A model generated the notes under the pieces. The model was not told where the DNA came from. It searched no databases and worked only from the letters and a program-made list of their open reading frames with translations. A program made the position numbers and the translations under genes. Below, in pieces: positions 48,012 through 57,255 of a stretch of DNA of 64,000 bases (position 1 is the first letter of the stretch; each line of letters starts with the position of its first letter). Source of the DNA: Marimonas lutisalis (GTDB lineage: Bacteria; Pseudomonadota; Alphaproteobacteria; Rhodobacterales; Rhodobacteraceae). Location: positions 310,001-374,000 of the forward strand of contig NZ_SKCI01000003.1 of NCBI RefSeq assembly GCF_005434965.1, read 5' to 3'.

Positions 48012-48416
48012 ATGGGGGCTGATCTACCCGATTATTATTTCCGGGTGCGTGAAAACGGCGCCTTCGTCTACCGTGTGGACACCGAGAACCGCCAGCGGCG
48101 GATCGAGATGGACCAGATCGCGGTGGTCAACACCCGCAACGGCGAAATCAAACCCCATGGCGGGCGCGAGCTGTCCGAGCGCGACCTGCAGGTGATCCAG
48201 GACTGGATGGACGAACGCGTTGCCATCCTTGCCGCGCGCGATATCGACGATATCCATCGCGCCGTGGACTACCTCAACCTCACCACCCACTGGGCCCAGT
48301 CGCGCGCCACCGACGACCAGCTGGAAGAAGTGACCGACGCGCTGTTGCTGGCCATGCACGACCTGCGCTCGGTCCTGGTGCGCAAAAAGGCCGACCGGCT
48401 GCTCGACGAAAACTAG
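48012..48416 (+). CDS. Conserved protein of unknown function
   Basis: This 134-residue cytoplasmic protein has no recognised motif. It is acidic, with a helical C-terminal half (ERDLQVIQDWMDERVAIL and DDQLEEVTDALLLAMHDL). AGGGA lies before the ATG. It is a single gene that converges on the MATE gene. Confidence 0.7.
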   Translation: MGADLPDYYFRVRENGAFVYRVDTENRQRRIEMDQIAVVNTRNGEIKPHGGRELSERDLQVIQDWMDERVAILAARDIDDIHRAVDYLNLTTHWAQSRATDDQLEEVTDALLLAMHDLRSVLVRKKADRLLDEN

Positions 48417-48428
48417 TGCCGCCCGAAC

Positions 48429-49781
48429 CTAGAACGCCCGCGCCATCGACACCGCGAAAAACCGCCACATCAGCAGCCCCGCCGCCACCGCCAGCCCCAC
48501 GGCCAGACCCAGCCAGACACCGACGCCATTCATCCCGGCGACAAAGCCCAAACCGTAGCTGACCGGAACACCGACCACCCAATAGGCCAGCGCCGCGATC
48601 AGCATCGGCACCTTCGTATCCTGCACCCCGCGCAACAGCCCCAGCGCGATCACCTGCGCGGCATCGACCAGTTGGAACAACGCGGCGGCGGCCATCAGCG
48701 CGATCCCCACCGCAAGCACCGCTTCGCGCTGCGGGTCATCGGGGTCCAGGAACAGGCCCACCAGCCAGCCGGGGATCGTCAGGAACAAAACCACCGTCAT
48801 CACCGCGGCCACCCCCGACAGCGCCACCACCACCAGCGCCCCACGCCGCAGCCCGTCGCGGTCGCGCCGGCCCACGGCGCGGCCGGCCCGCACCGTCGCC
48901 GCGCTCGACAGGCCCATATGCAGCATGAAGGCCAGCGACGCGATGTTGAGCGCGATACCATGCGCCGCCAGCGGTACCTTGCCCAGCCAGCCCATCATCA
49001 CCGAACTGGCGGCAAACAGGCTCACCTCGGCCAGCGTCGTCAGCCCGATGGGCAACCCCACCCTTATGACCTGGCCCAGCGCTTCGGGGTCGGGCCGCCA
49101 GAACCGGCGGAACAGGTGATGCTCGGGCGTGACGATCAGGATATAGAACACCAGCGCCCCCAGCAGCACCACCTGCACCACGAGCGAGGCAATCGCCGCC
49201 CCGCGGATACCCATCTCGGGCGCGCCCCAGTTGCCGAAGATCAGCGCATAGTTGACAACCGCATTGGCCAGCGCCGCCGCCACCGTCCCCCACAGCACGA
49301 TCCCCGTGCGCTCGCGCGCGGACAGATAGCTCTTCAACACCATGCCGGTCAGCGCGAAGACAATGCCCCAGCCCGCGATGCCCAGATACTGCGCGGCGAG
49401 TTCCGCCACGTCCGGCTCCTGCCCCATCAGGCCCAGGATCGGCTCGGCAAACAGGAAGACCGGCAGGCAGGCCAGCCCGAAGGCCAGCGAGGCCCAGAGC
49501 CCCATCCGCGTCACCCGGCGCACCTGCCGCGCGTCCTCCTCGGCCTCGGCCGCCGCCACCGCCGGCATCACCGCCAGCGCGAACCCCGCCCCGAAGATGA
49601 AGAGCACGAAAAACACCATCGCGCCCAGCACGTTGCCGGCCAGCGCGCCCACGTCATACCAGCCCAGCATCACCGTATCGGTCAGCGTGATCGCGAACTG
49701 CGCGACGTTCCCGCCAATCAGCGGAACGCCCAGCGCCAGCACCGATCTGGCATGCTCGCGATATGTGACGGGATGGCTCAT
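48429..49781 (-). CDS. MATE-family efflux transporter
   Basis: This 450-residue inner-membrane protein has twelve hydrophobic segments in two related halves, the NorM/MATE plan, with the N-terminal motif PLIGGNVAQFAITLTDTVMLGW. MATE pumps export drugs or metabolites by Na+ or H+ exchange. The start at 49781 is the first ATG of the hydrophobic region. The substrate is unknown. Confidence 0.93.
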   Translation of the reverse strand: MSHPVTYREHARSVLALGVPLIGGNVAQFAITLTDTVMLGWYDVGALAGNVLGAMVFFVLFIFGAGFALAVMPAVAAAEAEEDARQVRRVTRMGLWASLAFGLACLPVFLFAEPILGLMGQEPDVAELAAQYLGIAGWGIVFALTGMVLKSYLSARERTGIVLWGTVAAALANAVVNYALIFGNWGAPEMGIRGAAIASLVVQVVLLGALVFYILIVTPEHHLFRRFWRPDPEALGQVIRVGLPIGLTTLAEVSLFAASSVMMGWLGKVPLAAHGIALNIASLAFMLHMGLSSAATVRAGRAVGRRDRDGLRRGALVVVALSGVAAVMTVVLFLTIPGWLVGLFLDPDDPQREAVLAVGIALMAAAALFQLVDAAQVIALGLLRGVQDTKVPMLIAALAYWVVGVPVSYGLGFVAGMNGVGVWLGLAVGLAVAAGLLMWRFFAVSMARAF

Positions 49782-49831
49782 CCCATCCCCTTACGCGTGC
49801 ACCCGCGCCCGGGCAAGCCCCGGCGCAGGCC

Positions 49832-50308
49832 TCACTCGACCGGCAGCGCGGTGGCGTATTTCTTCTGCCGCAGGATGAAATTCGTCACCGTGCCGCGCAC
49901 GATGCCAAGCCCCAGCAGGCGCCGCATCAGGAATGTCTCCAGATCCTCGGGATCGCGCGCCACGACCTTGAGCATGTAATCGCTTTCCCCGGTGATCGAG
50001 GCGCATTCGATCACCTGCGCCTCATGCGCCACGAAGGCATCGAAAGCGGCGATCGTTTCTTCCCGGTGATCGATCAGCGACACCTGCACATAGGCCATCG
50101 CATCCAGCCCCAGCGCCCGAGGGTCCAGGATCGCCACCTGGCCGCGGATCACTCCGGCCTCCTCCAGCCGTTTCAGCCTGCGCCAGCACGGACTCGTCGA
50201 CAACCCCACCGCCCGGGCCAGGTCGGACAGGCTCGGCTTCGCATCCCGCTGAACCTCTTTCAGGATCAACCGGTCGAAATGATCCAGCTCGGCATGCAGA
50301 TCGGACAT
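49832..50308 (-). CDS. Lrp/AsnC-family regulator
   Basis: This 158-residue protein has an N-terminal HTH (SLSDLARAVGLSTSPCWRRL, about 26-45) and the RAM/AsnC ligand domain with the GESDYMLKV stretch. It is divergent from phhA; the intervening 120 bp has two dyads 42 bp apart, so it probably regulates phenylalanine breakdown. The start ATG at 50308 was chosen from the family length; a much longer upstream frame overlaps phhA antisense and is rejected. Confidence 0.93.
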   Translation of the reverse strand: MSDLHAELDHFDRLILKEVQRDAKPSLSDLARAVGLSTSPCWRRLKRLEEAGVIRGQVAILDPRALGLDAMAYVQVSLIDHREETIAAFDAFVAHEAQVIECASITGESDYMLKVVARDPEDLETFLMRRLLGLGIVRGTVTNFILRQKKYATALPVE

Positions 50309-50330
50309 ATTTTTCCCAATTTTCGTGTAT

Positions 50331-50388
50331 GGCGAAAAATTTTGCCCAAGATTACCACCTTTTCCACAAAAAAGCGAAAACATTTCGC
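50331..50388. promoter_or_regulatory. Two similar dyads between lrp-type regulator and phhA
   Basis: GGCGAAAAATTTTGCC (50331-50346) and GCGAAA-ACA-TTTCGC (50374-50388) share the form GCGAAA-N-TTTCGC. Their centres are about 42 bp apart, near four helical turns. They are probable sites for the adjacent Lrp/AsnC regulator, acting on phhA and on itself. Confidence 0.6.
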
Positions 50389-50428
50389 CCGAGTTGGCAT
50401 TTCCTTCTTCCGAAACAGGAGACGCCTC

Positions 50429-51226
50429 ATGCCCAAGGATACCAGCTATACCGCCAAGACCCCCGACAGCACGGGCCAAATCCAATACGACGCCGATGAA
50501 AACGCCGTCTGGCGCGATCTCGTGGCCCAGCAGATGCCCAAGGTGCAGCGCCTGATGGCGCGGCCCTATCTCGATGGCCTCGCCCGGCTCGACATGCCGC
50601 GCGACCGCGTGCCCCAATGCACAGACATCTCGGCCCGGCTGCGCGAGCTGACCGGCTGGCAGGTCGACCCCGTGCCGGCGCTCATCCCCTTCGGGCAGTT
50701 CTTCTCGATGCTGGCCGCGAAAACCTTTCCCGCCGCCAGCTTCATCCGCCGGCGCGAGCATTTCGACTATATCGAGGAACCCGACATCTTCCACGAGATC
50801 TTCGGCCACACACCGCTGCTGACCGATCCGCGCTTCGCGCGCTTCTCGCAGGCCATCGGCCGGGCCGGTCTCGCCGCGGCGCCGGCCGATTACAGCTGGC
50901 TCATCCGGCTCTACTGGTTCACCATCGAGTTTGGCCTGACCCGGGAAAACGGTGCGCTCAAGGCGCTCGGCTCGGGGCTCGCCTCCTCGCCCACCGAATT
51001 GCCCTGGTCGGTCTCGGGTGACCCCGAGTACCGCCCCTTCGACGTGATCGACATCCTGCGCACGCCCTACCGCATCGACATCCACCAGCCGCTCTATTTC
51101 GTGCTCGATGATCTCGACGCGCTCTTTGCCGCCGCCGAACGCGACCTTCTGGCCGATATCCGCACGGCGCGCAGCCTTGGCCTGCACGCCCCGAAATACC
51201 CTCCGAAAACGGCGCGCGCCCGATAA
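50429..51226 (+). CDS. phhA: Phenylalanine 4-monooxygenase
   Basis: PhhA hydroxylates phenylalanine to tyrosine using Fe(II), O2 and tetrahydropterin. The 265-residue monomer-type enzyme has the iron motif HEIFGHTP with two histidines and a glutamate in WFTIEFGL. ATG at 50429 has AGGAGA upstream. It is divergent from an Lrp/AsnC gene. The pterin dehydratase usually needed is not in the window. Confidence 0.96.
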   Translation: MPKDTSYTAKTPDSTGQIQYDADENAVWRDLVAQQMPKVQRLMARPYLDGLARLDMPRDRVPQCTDISARLRELTGWQVDPVPALIPFGQFFSMLAAKTFPAASFIRRREHFDYIEEPDIFHEIFGHTPLLTDPRFARFSQAIGRAGLAAAPADYSWLIRLYWFTIEFGLTRENGALKALGSGLASSPTELPWSVSGDPEYRPFDVIDILRTPYRIDIHQPLYFVLDDLDALFAAAERDLLADIRTARSLGLHAPKYPPKTARAR

Positions 51227-51248
51227 GGTATTGCGCCGCGTGTGCCAC

Positions 51249-51373
51249 GCGTCGCGGCGGGGCGGGGCCTCGCCATCACTGCTTCGCCGCCGTCCACGCT
51301 GTGCAAGTGAGTATTTTCACCAAGAAAGAGACCAGGCGAAGACCGCCACCGGTCTCTCTTGGCCAAAATACTC
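51249..51373. repeat. Dispersed intergenic repeat, copy 2, with inverted arms
   Basis: The 25-bp GC-rich block recurs exactly (51249-51273), as does TGAGTATTTTCACCAAGAAAGAG (51308-51330). A further near-inverted copy GTCTCTCTTGGCCAAAATACTC (51352-51373) can pair with it to make a hairpin after phhA, which may stop transcription. Copy 1 lacks this third block. Confidence 0.72.
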
Positions 51374-51501
51374 GATGGCCGACGCCTGCCATAGTACCCT
51401 GCACCCCGGGCGCGCCGATCGCGCGGCGACGGGGGCGGTTGCGGTTTTCTCAAAACCGCAACCGGGTGGGTGGGCGGGCCGCCGGCGCCGCGCGATCCTG
51501 C

Positions 51502-52398
51502 CTAGAGCGCCGACAGCGCGAGCTGCGACGCGACGACCAGCACCAGGAGCCCCGCCACCACCTCGATCACCGAGGCCGTGCGCGCCGCCCCGGCACCACC
51601 CATCCTCTGGGCCAGGGCCCCCTCGCGCATGCTGACCGCCAGGACCGCCACCGCCATGGTCACGCTGGCGGTGCCCAGCGCCATCACCACGGCGCCGGCG
51701 ATTCCGGCCATGTCGATCTCCATCAGGTGCCCCAGGATCAGCAGGATCACAGCCCCCGAACAGGGCCGGATGCCTACGCTGGCCACCAGCGCCACCGCGT
51801 CGCGCAGCGACCGCACCTCGCCGGCCTCTTCCAGGGTCGGCCCGTGGCTGTGCCCGCAGCTGCAGCTGCCATCGTCGTGCCGGTGATGCCCGCGATGCGC
51901 CCAGGCGCGGCGCAGGTGCCCCAGCCCGCGCAGCAGGAGCCACAGCCCCACCAGCGCGATTGCCGCATAGGACAGCGGCTCGAGCATGGTTTCGGCCACC
52001 GAGATCATCCGCTCGCGTCCCCACTGAAACGCGAACACCCCGGCATAGACCAGCGCCACCGCCGTCACCGCCTGCATCAGGCTCGAGGCCAGCGCCAGCC
52101 CGACCAGCCGCGCCAGCGGCACCCGCCGGCCCACGCCATAGCCGCCGATCAGGAGCTTGCCATGCCCCGGCCCCGCCGCATGAAAAAACCCGTAGGCAAA
52201 ACACAGGCCCAGAAGCCCGCTCCAGGCCGCCGCGTCGCCGCCGCGCAACTGGCGCAGCATGCCCGCGATCGCGTTCTGCGCGTCCCGCTGGCCCTGCGCG
52301 GCCCAGGCGGCCACGCGGTCCATGCCGCCAAAGCCCCACAGCCAAACGGCCAGCGCCAGCCCCAGCGCCACCGGCAGGATCAGGAAGGCGCGGCGCAT
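51502..52398 (-). CDS. NicO/RcnA-like nickel-cobalt transporter
   Basis: This 298-residue inner-membrane protein has about six hydrophobic segments and the family motif HAAGPGHGK near residue 73. A His/Cys/Asp-rich loop ([20 protein letters not shown], about 169-188) should bind metal. The gene overlaps the DUF1007 gene upstream by 19 bp. Whether it imports or exports Ni, Co or Zn is not decided by sequence. Confidence 0.9.
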   Translation of the reverse strand: MRRAFLILPVALGLALAVWLWGFGGMDRVAAWAAQGQRDAQNAIAGMLRQLRGGDAAAWSGLLGLCFAYGFFHAAGPGHGKLLIGGYGVGRRVPLARLVGLALASSLMQAVTAVALVYAGVFAFQWGRERMISVAETMLEPLSYAAIALVGLWLLLRGLGHLRRAWAHRGHHRHDDGSCSCGHSHGPTLEEAGEVRSLRDAVALVASVGIRPCSGAVILLILGHLMEIDMAGIAGAVVMALGTASVTMAVAVLAVSMREGALAQRMGGAGAARTASVIEVVAGLLVLVVASQLALSAL

Positions 52399-53018
52399 GT
52401 CACCTCCACCGTGTCGGCGAACTGCGCCCCCACCTCGGGAAAGGGCACGGTGCCGTCTTCGGGGATCTCGGCCAGCTCCGCCAGCAGCGCCTTCTGCGCG
52501 GCGCCGATATCGGCCGGCCGGATCGCCACGCGGCAGCCCTCGGGCACATCCACGCCCAGCCCCAGGTCATAGGCGGTATAGAAGGTCGGGTCATAGGCCT
52601 TGACCGCCACCGCCCCCGCGACCGGTTGCGCCAGCGGGCGGAAATGGCGGGTGGTGATCTTGCCGTCCTCGAAGGCGGTGCCGCGCGGCTCGGGCGCGCC
52701 CAATGCCACCGCCGCACCCTCCTGCGCGAGATAGAGATCGCCCTCGAACCCATCAATCCAGTGCATGTCGAAACCGCTCAGGCGGGCCAGCTCGGCCTCG
52801 GTCAGCTTGCCGTCGTAATCGCCATCCAGTTCCATGTCCTCCAGCACCAGAAGCGAGTAGAACTCGTCATATTGCCAGGCCACCTCGATGCCGGTGATCC
52901 GCCCCTCTTCGGCCACCACCCGCAGGCCGGTGGCCACGAAGATATGCGGATGCGCCAGCGCCGCTCCGGGCAGCGCCAGCCATGTCAGTGCCGCGATGGT
53001 GCGAAATCCCCCAAACAT
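52380..53018 (-). CDS. DUF1007 periplasmic protein
   Basis: This 212-residue exported protein has a signal peptide (cleavage after ALA near residue 22), leaving HPHIF at the mature N-terminus, where the histidines could bind metal. DUF1007 proteins commonly pair with NicO-type transporters, as here with a 19-bp overlap. ATG at 53018 is chosen from the signal peptide. A metal-delivery role is inferred. Confidence 0.85.
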   Translation of the reverse strand: MFGGFRTIAALTWLALPGAALAHPHIFVATGLRVVAEEGRITGIEVAWQYDEFYSLLVLEDMELDGDYDGKLTEAELARLSGFDMHWIDGFEGDLYLAQEGAAVALGAPEPRGTAFEDGKITTRHFRPLAQPVAGAVAVKAYDPTFYTAYDLGLGVDVPEGCRVAIRPADIGAAQKALLAELAEIPEDGTVPFPEVGAQFADTVEVTCAAPS

Positions 53019-53108
53019 GCCTGTCCAGATAGCCGCCCCGCCCCGGCGCCGCAACGCCGCCGTTACGCCCAAACCGCCGATGCGCGGAAATGCGCGCGGG
53101 AAAAACAA

Positions 53109-53142
53109 AACGCCACGCGCCCTCCTCCTGGCGCGTGGCGTT
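53109..53142 (-). terminator. Rho-independent terminator after ppk2
   Basis: AACGCCACGCGCC pairs perfectly with GGCGCGTGGCGTT (13 bp, loop of 8). On the minus strand it is followed by TTGTTTTT. It lies 25 bp after the ppk2 stop. Confidence 0.88.
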
Positions 53143-53166
53143 CTCACCCAGATCGACCGATGCGCC

Positions 53167-54144
53167 TCAGGAGCGGCGTTGATCGGGATGCAGGGCTGTC
53201 CCAAGGATATGATCGGACCGGTGGATCACGTGGTTCGCACTCGACACCAGCAGCGGGTCGGGACGGCCCACCAGCTTGTGATCCTTGCCCGGGTATTCCA
53301 GGCTGGCCAGGAAATGGCGCATGCAGGCCAGCCGCGCGCGCTTCTTGTCGTTCGACTTGACGATGGTCCAGGGCGCATCGGCGGTGTCGGTGTAGAAGAA
53401 CATCGCCTCCTTGGCCTCGGTGTAGTCGTCCCACTTGTCGAGGCTCGCCTTGTCGATCGGGCTCAGCTTCCACTGCTTGAGCGGGTCCGTCTCACGGCTC
53501 TCGAACCGGCGTCGCTGCTCGTCCTGCGTGACCGAGAACCAGTATTTGAACAACCGAATCCCCGAGCGCACCAGCATCCGTTCCAGGTCAGGCGTCTGGC
53601 GCATGAATTCCAGGTATTCATTGGGCTCGCAGAACCCCATCACGCGCTCGACGCCGGCGCGGTTGTACCACGACCGGTCATAAAGCACGATCTCACCCGA
53701 GGTTGGCAGGTGCTGGATATAGCGCTGGAAATACCACTGGCCCTTTTCCTCGTCCGTGGGCTTGTTCAGCGCGACAACCCGGGCCGACCGCGGGTTCAGG
53801 TGCTCGGTGAACCGCTTGATCGTGCCGCCCTTGCCCGCGGCGTCGCGGCCCTCGAACAGCATGACGAATTTCTGCCCGGTCTCCTGCGTCCACAGCTGCA
53901 CCTTCAGAAGCTCGGCCTGCAGCTTAGCCTTCTGCGCCTCATAGGTCTTGCGGTTCATCTTGTCGGTATAGGGGTATTCCCCGCTCTCGAAGGCGCGCCG
54001 CACCTCTTCCAGTGTGGGTTCCTTCTTGAAACTCTTGGCGGGCTTGGCCGCAACAGCTTTCGGGGCCGCCGCCTCCACCTTGGTCTCGGGCTTTGCTTCG
54101 GGGGCCTTGGCAGAACTGGGCCGTGCGGCGCTTCGCGTCGTCAT
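53167..54144 (-). CDS. ppk2: Polyphosphate kinase 2
   Basis: PPK2 moves phosphate between polyphosphate and nucleotides, mainly toward nucleoside triphosphates or diphosphates. The 325-residue protein has the Walker A EGRDAAGKGG (99-107), Walker B-like LYDRSWYNRAG and the lid RRFESRETDP. An Ala/Lys/Pro-rich N-terminal tail (about 1-42) is probably disordered. ATG at 54144 has AAGGAGA upstream. Confidence 0.95.
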   Translation of the reverse strand: MTTRSAARPSSAKAPEAKPETKVEAAAPKAVAAKPAKSFKKEPTLEEVRRAFESGEYPYTDKMNRKTYEAQKAKLQAELLKVQLWTQETGQKFVMLFEGRDAAGKGGTIKRFTEHLNPRSARVVALNKPTDEEKGQWYFQRYIQHLPTSGEIVLYDRSWYNRAGVERVMGFCEPNEYLEFMRQTPDLERMLVRSGIRLFKYWFSVTQDEQRRRFESRETDPLKQWKLSPIDKASLDKWDDYTEAKEAMFFYTDTADAPWTIVKSNDKKRARLACMRHFLASLEYPGKDHKLVGRPDPLLVSSANHVIHRSDHILGTALHPDQRRS

Positions 54145-54314
54145 ATGCGTCTCCTTCACATTCACGCCCGTATCTTACGCCTGCTGCGACAATCCGTCCT
54201 TGATCCGCATCAAGTATCCGCACGCCCGGAAAAGGCCGCGAAACATGCAAAACCCGGACGCGGCAGCCCCTCCGCGCCCGGGCGCCCCGCCGCCTCGGCG
54301 GCGGGAAAACAACC

Positions 54315-54328
54315 GCCCCGAAAGGGGC
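54315..54328 (-). terminator. Short hairpin terminator after the RTX gene
   Basis: GCCCC-TTTC-GGGGC on the minus strand is followed by GGTTGTTTT, 16 bp after the RTX stop. The stem is only 5 bp but GC-only. Confidence 0.6.
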
Positions 54329-54343
54329 AGCTTCGGCAGGCCA

Positions 54344-55543
54344 TCACAGGATGAAATCGTCTGCCGTGATATTGGCCAGCGCCACGTCATCGATCTTCAG
54401 GCGGTCATCCTCGCCCAGGTCGATATAGGTGCTGCCCTTGCGCTCGAAGGCCGAGGCCAGGAAGTCCTCGGCCGAGGCAAAGCCGTAGGCCGAGACATCG
54501 ATCAGGTCGATGCCGTCCTCGAAATCCTTGATCACGTCAAAGGAGGCATCGGCGGAGAACACCAGCACATCCGCGCCCAGTCCGCCGTTATAGATGTCGC
54601 GGCCTTCACCGCCATCCAGCGTGTCGTCACCGGCCTTGCCCAGCACGCGATCCTTCCCGGCACCGCCGGTAATCACATCATTGCCGCCATCGCCGCGCAA
54701 ACGGTCATTCCCGTCGCCGCCATTGATCGTGTCATCACCCGAGCGGCCGCGGATCCGGTCATCACCGGCACCGCCATCCATCAGGTCATGACCGCTGCCG
54801 CCATCCAGCCGGTCGTCGCCATCACCACCGCTCACGGTGTCGTCTCCGGCACCCGCCTTGATCTGGTCGTCACCGCCATCGCCGGTAATCGAGTCCTCGC
54901 CCTTGCCGGCCGCGATCGTGTCGGCGCCTTCACCGCCCTGAAGGTCGTCATTGCCGCGCCCGCCCGAGATCGAGTCCTCGCCATCGCCACCCGATACCGA
55001 GTCGTCTCCGCGGGTGCCGGTCAGCGTGTCATTGCCCGCCGTGCCCGGCGCGTCGCCCGAACCCTGGTCGGCGGTGCCGTCATCGTCGCCGCTCGGCGTG
55101 CCCGGCGCATCGCCCGAGCCCTGGTCGGCGGTGCCGTCGTCGTTGGGCGATCCCGGCGATGCCGTCCCTGCCAGAGATGCCAGACGGTTGGCATCCTCCT
55201 CGGTCGCGGCACGCTCGAGGATCGTTTCGTTGTCGGCATTCTTGCGCTCGTAGACGCCGCCGGAAACCGACTCCTTCGTGCCGTCGACATAGGTGATTTC
55301 GATGGCCTCGCCGACCAGCGAAACTTGGGCAACCTCGGCGGTGAGCGGGCCCAGCGCCGCCTCGTGGCTCGCGACAAGCCCGTTCAACCGGTCTATGTCC
55401 GCCTGCGTGGCAGCGCGCTGTTCAACGGTGTCACCGTTCTCGTCCTTGCGCTCATAGATGCCGGCGTCGATTTCTTCGCTCGACCCGTTGGCATAGTCGA
55501 TCTTGATATGACCCGAAAGGGTTTCTGCAGAAACGATTTCCAT
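54344..55543 (-). CDS. RTX calcium-binding protein with duplicated N-terminal module
   Basis: This 399-residue acidic protein has about eighteen 9-residue RTX repeats (GGxGxDxxx, about 167-328) that bind calcium in a beta roll. The C-terminus, about 70 residues, fits a type I secretion signal region (DVLVFSADASFDVIKDFEDG). No N-terminal signal is present. The N-terminus carries two copies of a 41-residue module (13-53, 81-121) sharing YERK, RAAT and RL. A Gly/Asp linker repeated twice (DDGTADQGSGDAPGT) precedes the RTX part. No T1SS genes are near. Confidence 0.9.
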   Translation of the reverse strand: MEIVSAETLSGHIKIDYANGSSEEIDAGIYERKDENGDTVEQRAATQADIDRLNGLVASHEAALGPLTAEVAQVSLVGEAIEITYVDGTKESVSGGVYERKNADNETILERAATEEDANRLASLAGTASPGSPNDDGTADQGSGDAPGTPSGDDDGTADQGSGDAPGTAGNDTLTGTRGDDSVSGGDGEDSISGGRGNDDLQGGEGADTIAAGKGEDSITGDGGDDQIKAGAGDDTVSGGDGDDRLDGGSGHDLMDGGAGDDRIRGRSGDDTINGGDGNDRLRGDGGNDVITGGAGKDRVLGKAGDDTLDGGEGRDIYNGGLGADVLVFSADASFDVIKDFEDGIDLIDVSAYGFASAEDFLASAFERKGSTYIDLGEDDRLKIDDVALANITADDFIL

Positions 55544-55930
55544 TGGTCTTCTCCGTTTTGGTGTCTGTTCCTGCCAACTGATCTAGCAGCCGCCCGTCCT
55601 TGCCGCGAAAGGACGAAGTCCGGCGTTCTGTCAGACTATGGTCGGTACGCTGGCCCTCCTTCAGTCCATCCTGCCTCCGCGGTCCGGCAACCAACGGGGC
55701 CATAGCTTCCCACAACAGCTCAACAGCGCAGGCAGCAGTCTCAGAGGGAATTTTGCACGCGTTGAGACACCCCCAAACACCGGCGACAACCCTGAGGGAT
55801 TTCACCGCTGAAATTGCCACAATCTCACTCGGATTCTTTCATTTGTCCGCCATGATCGGCCCCCACCGTTCCCTGGTACGTTTAAGATCTGCTGTTTTTC
55901 CCTGAATTACCGAAAGACAGGTGGGCGGTC
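55544..55930. other. 387-bp gap between RTX and response regulator genes
   Basis: The left end holds the RTX ribosome binding site (GGAGAAG on the minus strand). The rest has no convincing gene; short frames here lack start and codon support. Both divergent promoters must lie here, but none was fixed. Confidence 0.5.
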
Positions 55931-57028
55931 TTGAAAATTCTGACAGTCGATGACGACCCCGGCATTCTGACCATTCTTGAGCACGCGCTGACCAGCACCG
56001 GATTCCATGAGGTTGTCAGCGCAACTTCGGCAATGCACGCGCTCGAACAGATTGGCTCGGCCGAAACGCCGTTCGAGTGTTTCCTGATCGACATCCAGAT
56101 GCCCGAACTCGACGGCATCGCCTTGACCGAGATCATTCGGCAAACGCCAGGTCACGGCGACAAGCCGATCCTCATGCTGACCGCGATGCACGACACGTCA
56201 TATCTGGATCGCGCCTTCCGGGCTGGCGCCACGGATTACGTGACCAAGCCCTTGGATATCGAGCAGCTGCGCCAGCGTATCAGCAGTGCACAAAAGACCA
56301 GCTACGAAAAATCCCTCGTCGCCCAGCAGCCCTTCAACGAAGAACATCCGATCGAACTCGATGCCGCAAACCCCGAAATCAAGATTTCGCATCGCGTCGG
56401 GATTGGCACCACGGATACCGCGATCGATTTCGGTGAGTTCGAAAACTATGTGCTGCAGCTGACACGCGGGCGGAAAAAGGACCACGTCCTGTTCGCTATC
56501 AAGCTCATTCCGGTCACAGGCCGAAAGTTTTCAGCCTCCGGGGCAAGCTTTCGCGCGGCGCTCGACACCGCGGCCGAAGCAATCGGCACCACGCTTATCA
56601 ACGATCATGGAGTGCTGTGTTACAGGGGGGATGGAACCTATCTCTGTCTTCGCGACGGTCCTGTTTCCGCGTCTCGCTCCGAACTCGAAAACGCGCTGAG
56701 CAGCCATTTCGTGGCGGCCAGTTCCGGCGCGGCTTACAAGCCGCAGAACTTCGGTTTCCTCGTCGGAGACCCTGTTTCGCTCAGCGCCTACACCGAGGAC
56801 ACCGTATTCGAAGCGCTGTCCTGCGCGATCGGCAACGTCGAAGACCGGTTTGTTCTGTTCACCCACGAGCGCAAGCGCCCATCGCGCTTCCTGTTCAGGC
56901 GGCGCCTGTCAAAGGATCAGCAGAGGCTTGAGCGGCTAGCCTACAAGTCTTTGTTCGAAAAGGTTCAGGCCATCGCCATCGACACGAACTGGCAGGACAT
57001 CGCTGTCAAACGCACGAAAAAGAAATAG
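55931..57028 (+). CDS. Response regulator with degenerate GGDEF-like output domain
   Basis: This 365-residue protein has an intact receiver (1-115): acidic pocket Asp7-9, phospho-acceptor Asp54 in LIDIQMPELDG, Thr84 and Lys106 in VTKPLD. The C-terminal part (about 170-330) recalls a GGDEF fold in layout, with YRGDGTYLCL at the place of the GGDEF motif, so cyclase activity is unlikely. A basic tail ends KRTKKK. The start is TTG at 55931, giving the standard MKILTVDDD opening. No histidine kinase is adjacent, so it is an orphan. Confidence 0.82.
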   Translation: MKILTVDDDPGILTILEHALTSTGFHEVVSATSAMHALEQIGSAETPFECFLIDIQMPELDGIALTEIIRQTPGHGDKPILMLTAMHDTSYLDRAFRAGATDYVTKPLDIEQLRQRISSAQKTSYEKSLVAQQPFNEEHPIELDAANPEIKISHRVGIGTTDTAIDFGEFENYVLQLTRGRKKDHVLFAIKLIPVTGRKFSASGASFRAALDTAAEAIGTTLINDHGVLCYRGDGTYLCLRDGPVSASRSELENALSSHFVAASSGAAYKPQNFGFLVGDPVSLSAYTEDTVFEALSCAIGNVEDRFVLFTHERKRPSRFLFRRRLSKDQQRLERLAYKSLFEKVQAIAIDTNWQDIAVKRTKKK

Positions 57029-57075
57029 TCCATGCCTGCCCGGCTTACCCGTGACGGGCAGGCATGGATCATTGC

Positions 57076-57255
57076 TCAGCAATCCTCCGCCGGCAGGATT
57101 TCAATATTCGAGTACACCCCGTCCGCCGTGGTGATCTTGGCACAAACGCCTGCCTCACGATTGAACCAGAACATCGTCAGCCCCTCGCCGCCCGGTGACG
57201 GTGGCTGCCGAAGAGTGGCTATCGCCTCCGCGTCAGAAGCCGGCAAATAAACCAC
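57076..57255 (-). CDS. Possible small protein
   Basis: A 59-codon frame starting at GTG 57255 ends ITTADGVYSNIEILPAEDC. The reading looks protein-like (GGEGLTMFWFNREAGVCAKI), with two cysteines, but start and family are uncertain. It overlaps the end of the small membrane protein gene upstream, as a coupled gene could. Confidence 0.35.
   Translation of the reverse strand: MVYLPASDAEAIATLRQPPSPGGEGLTMFWFNREAGVCAKITTADGVYSNIEILPAEDC

Noticed and set aside
54284-54303. Perfect GC stem CCCGCCGCC-TC-GGCGGCGGG as a terminator
   Set aside because: On the minus strand no T-run follows it, and its loop of two bases is too small; the neighbouring hairpin at 54315 fits better.
55600-55905. Short gene in the gap before the response regulator
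   Set aside because: The frame has no ribosome binding site, no hydrophobic pattern and no recognisable motif.
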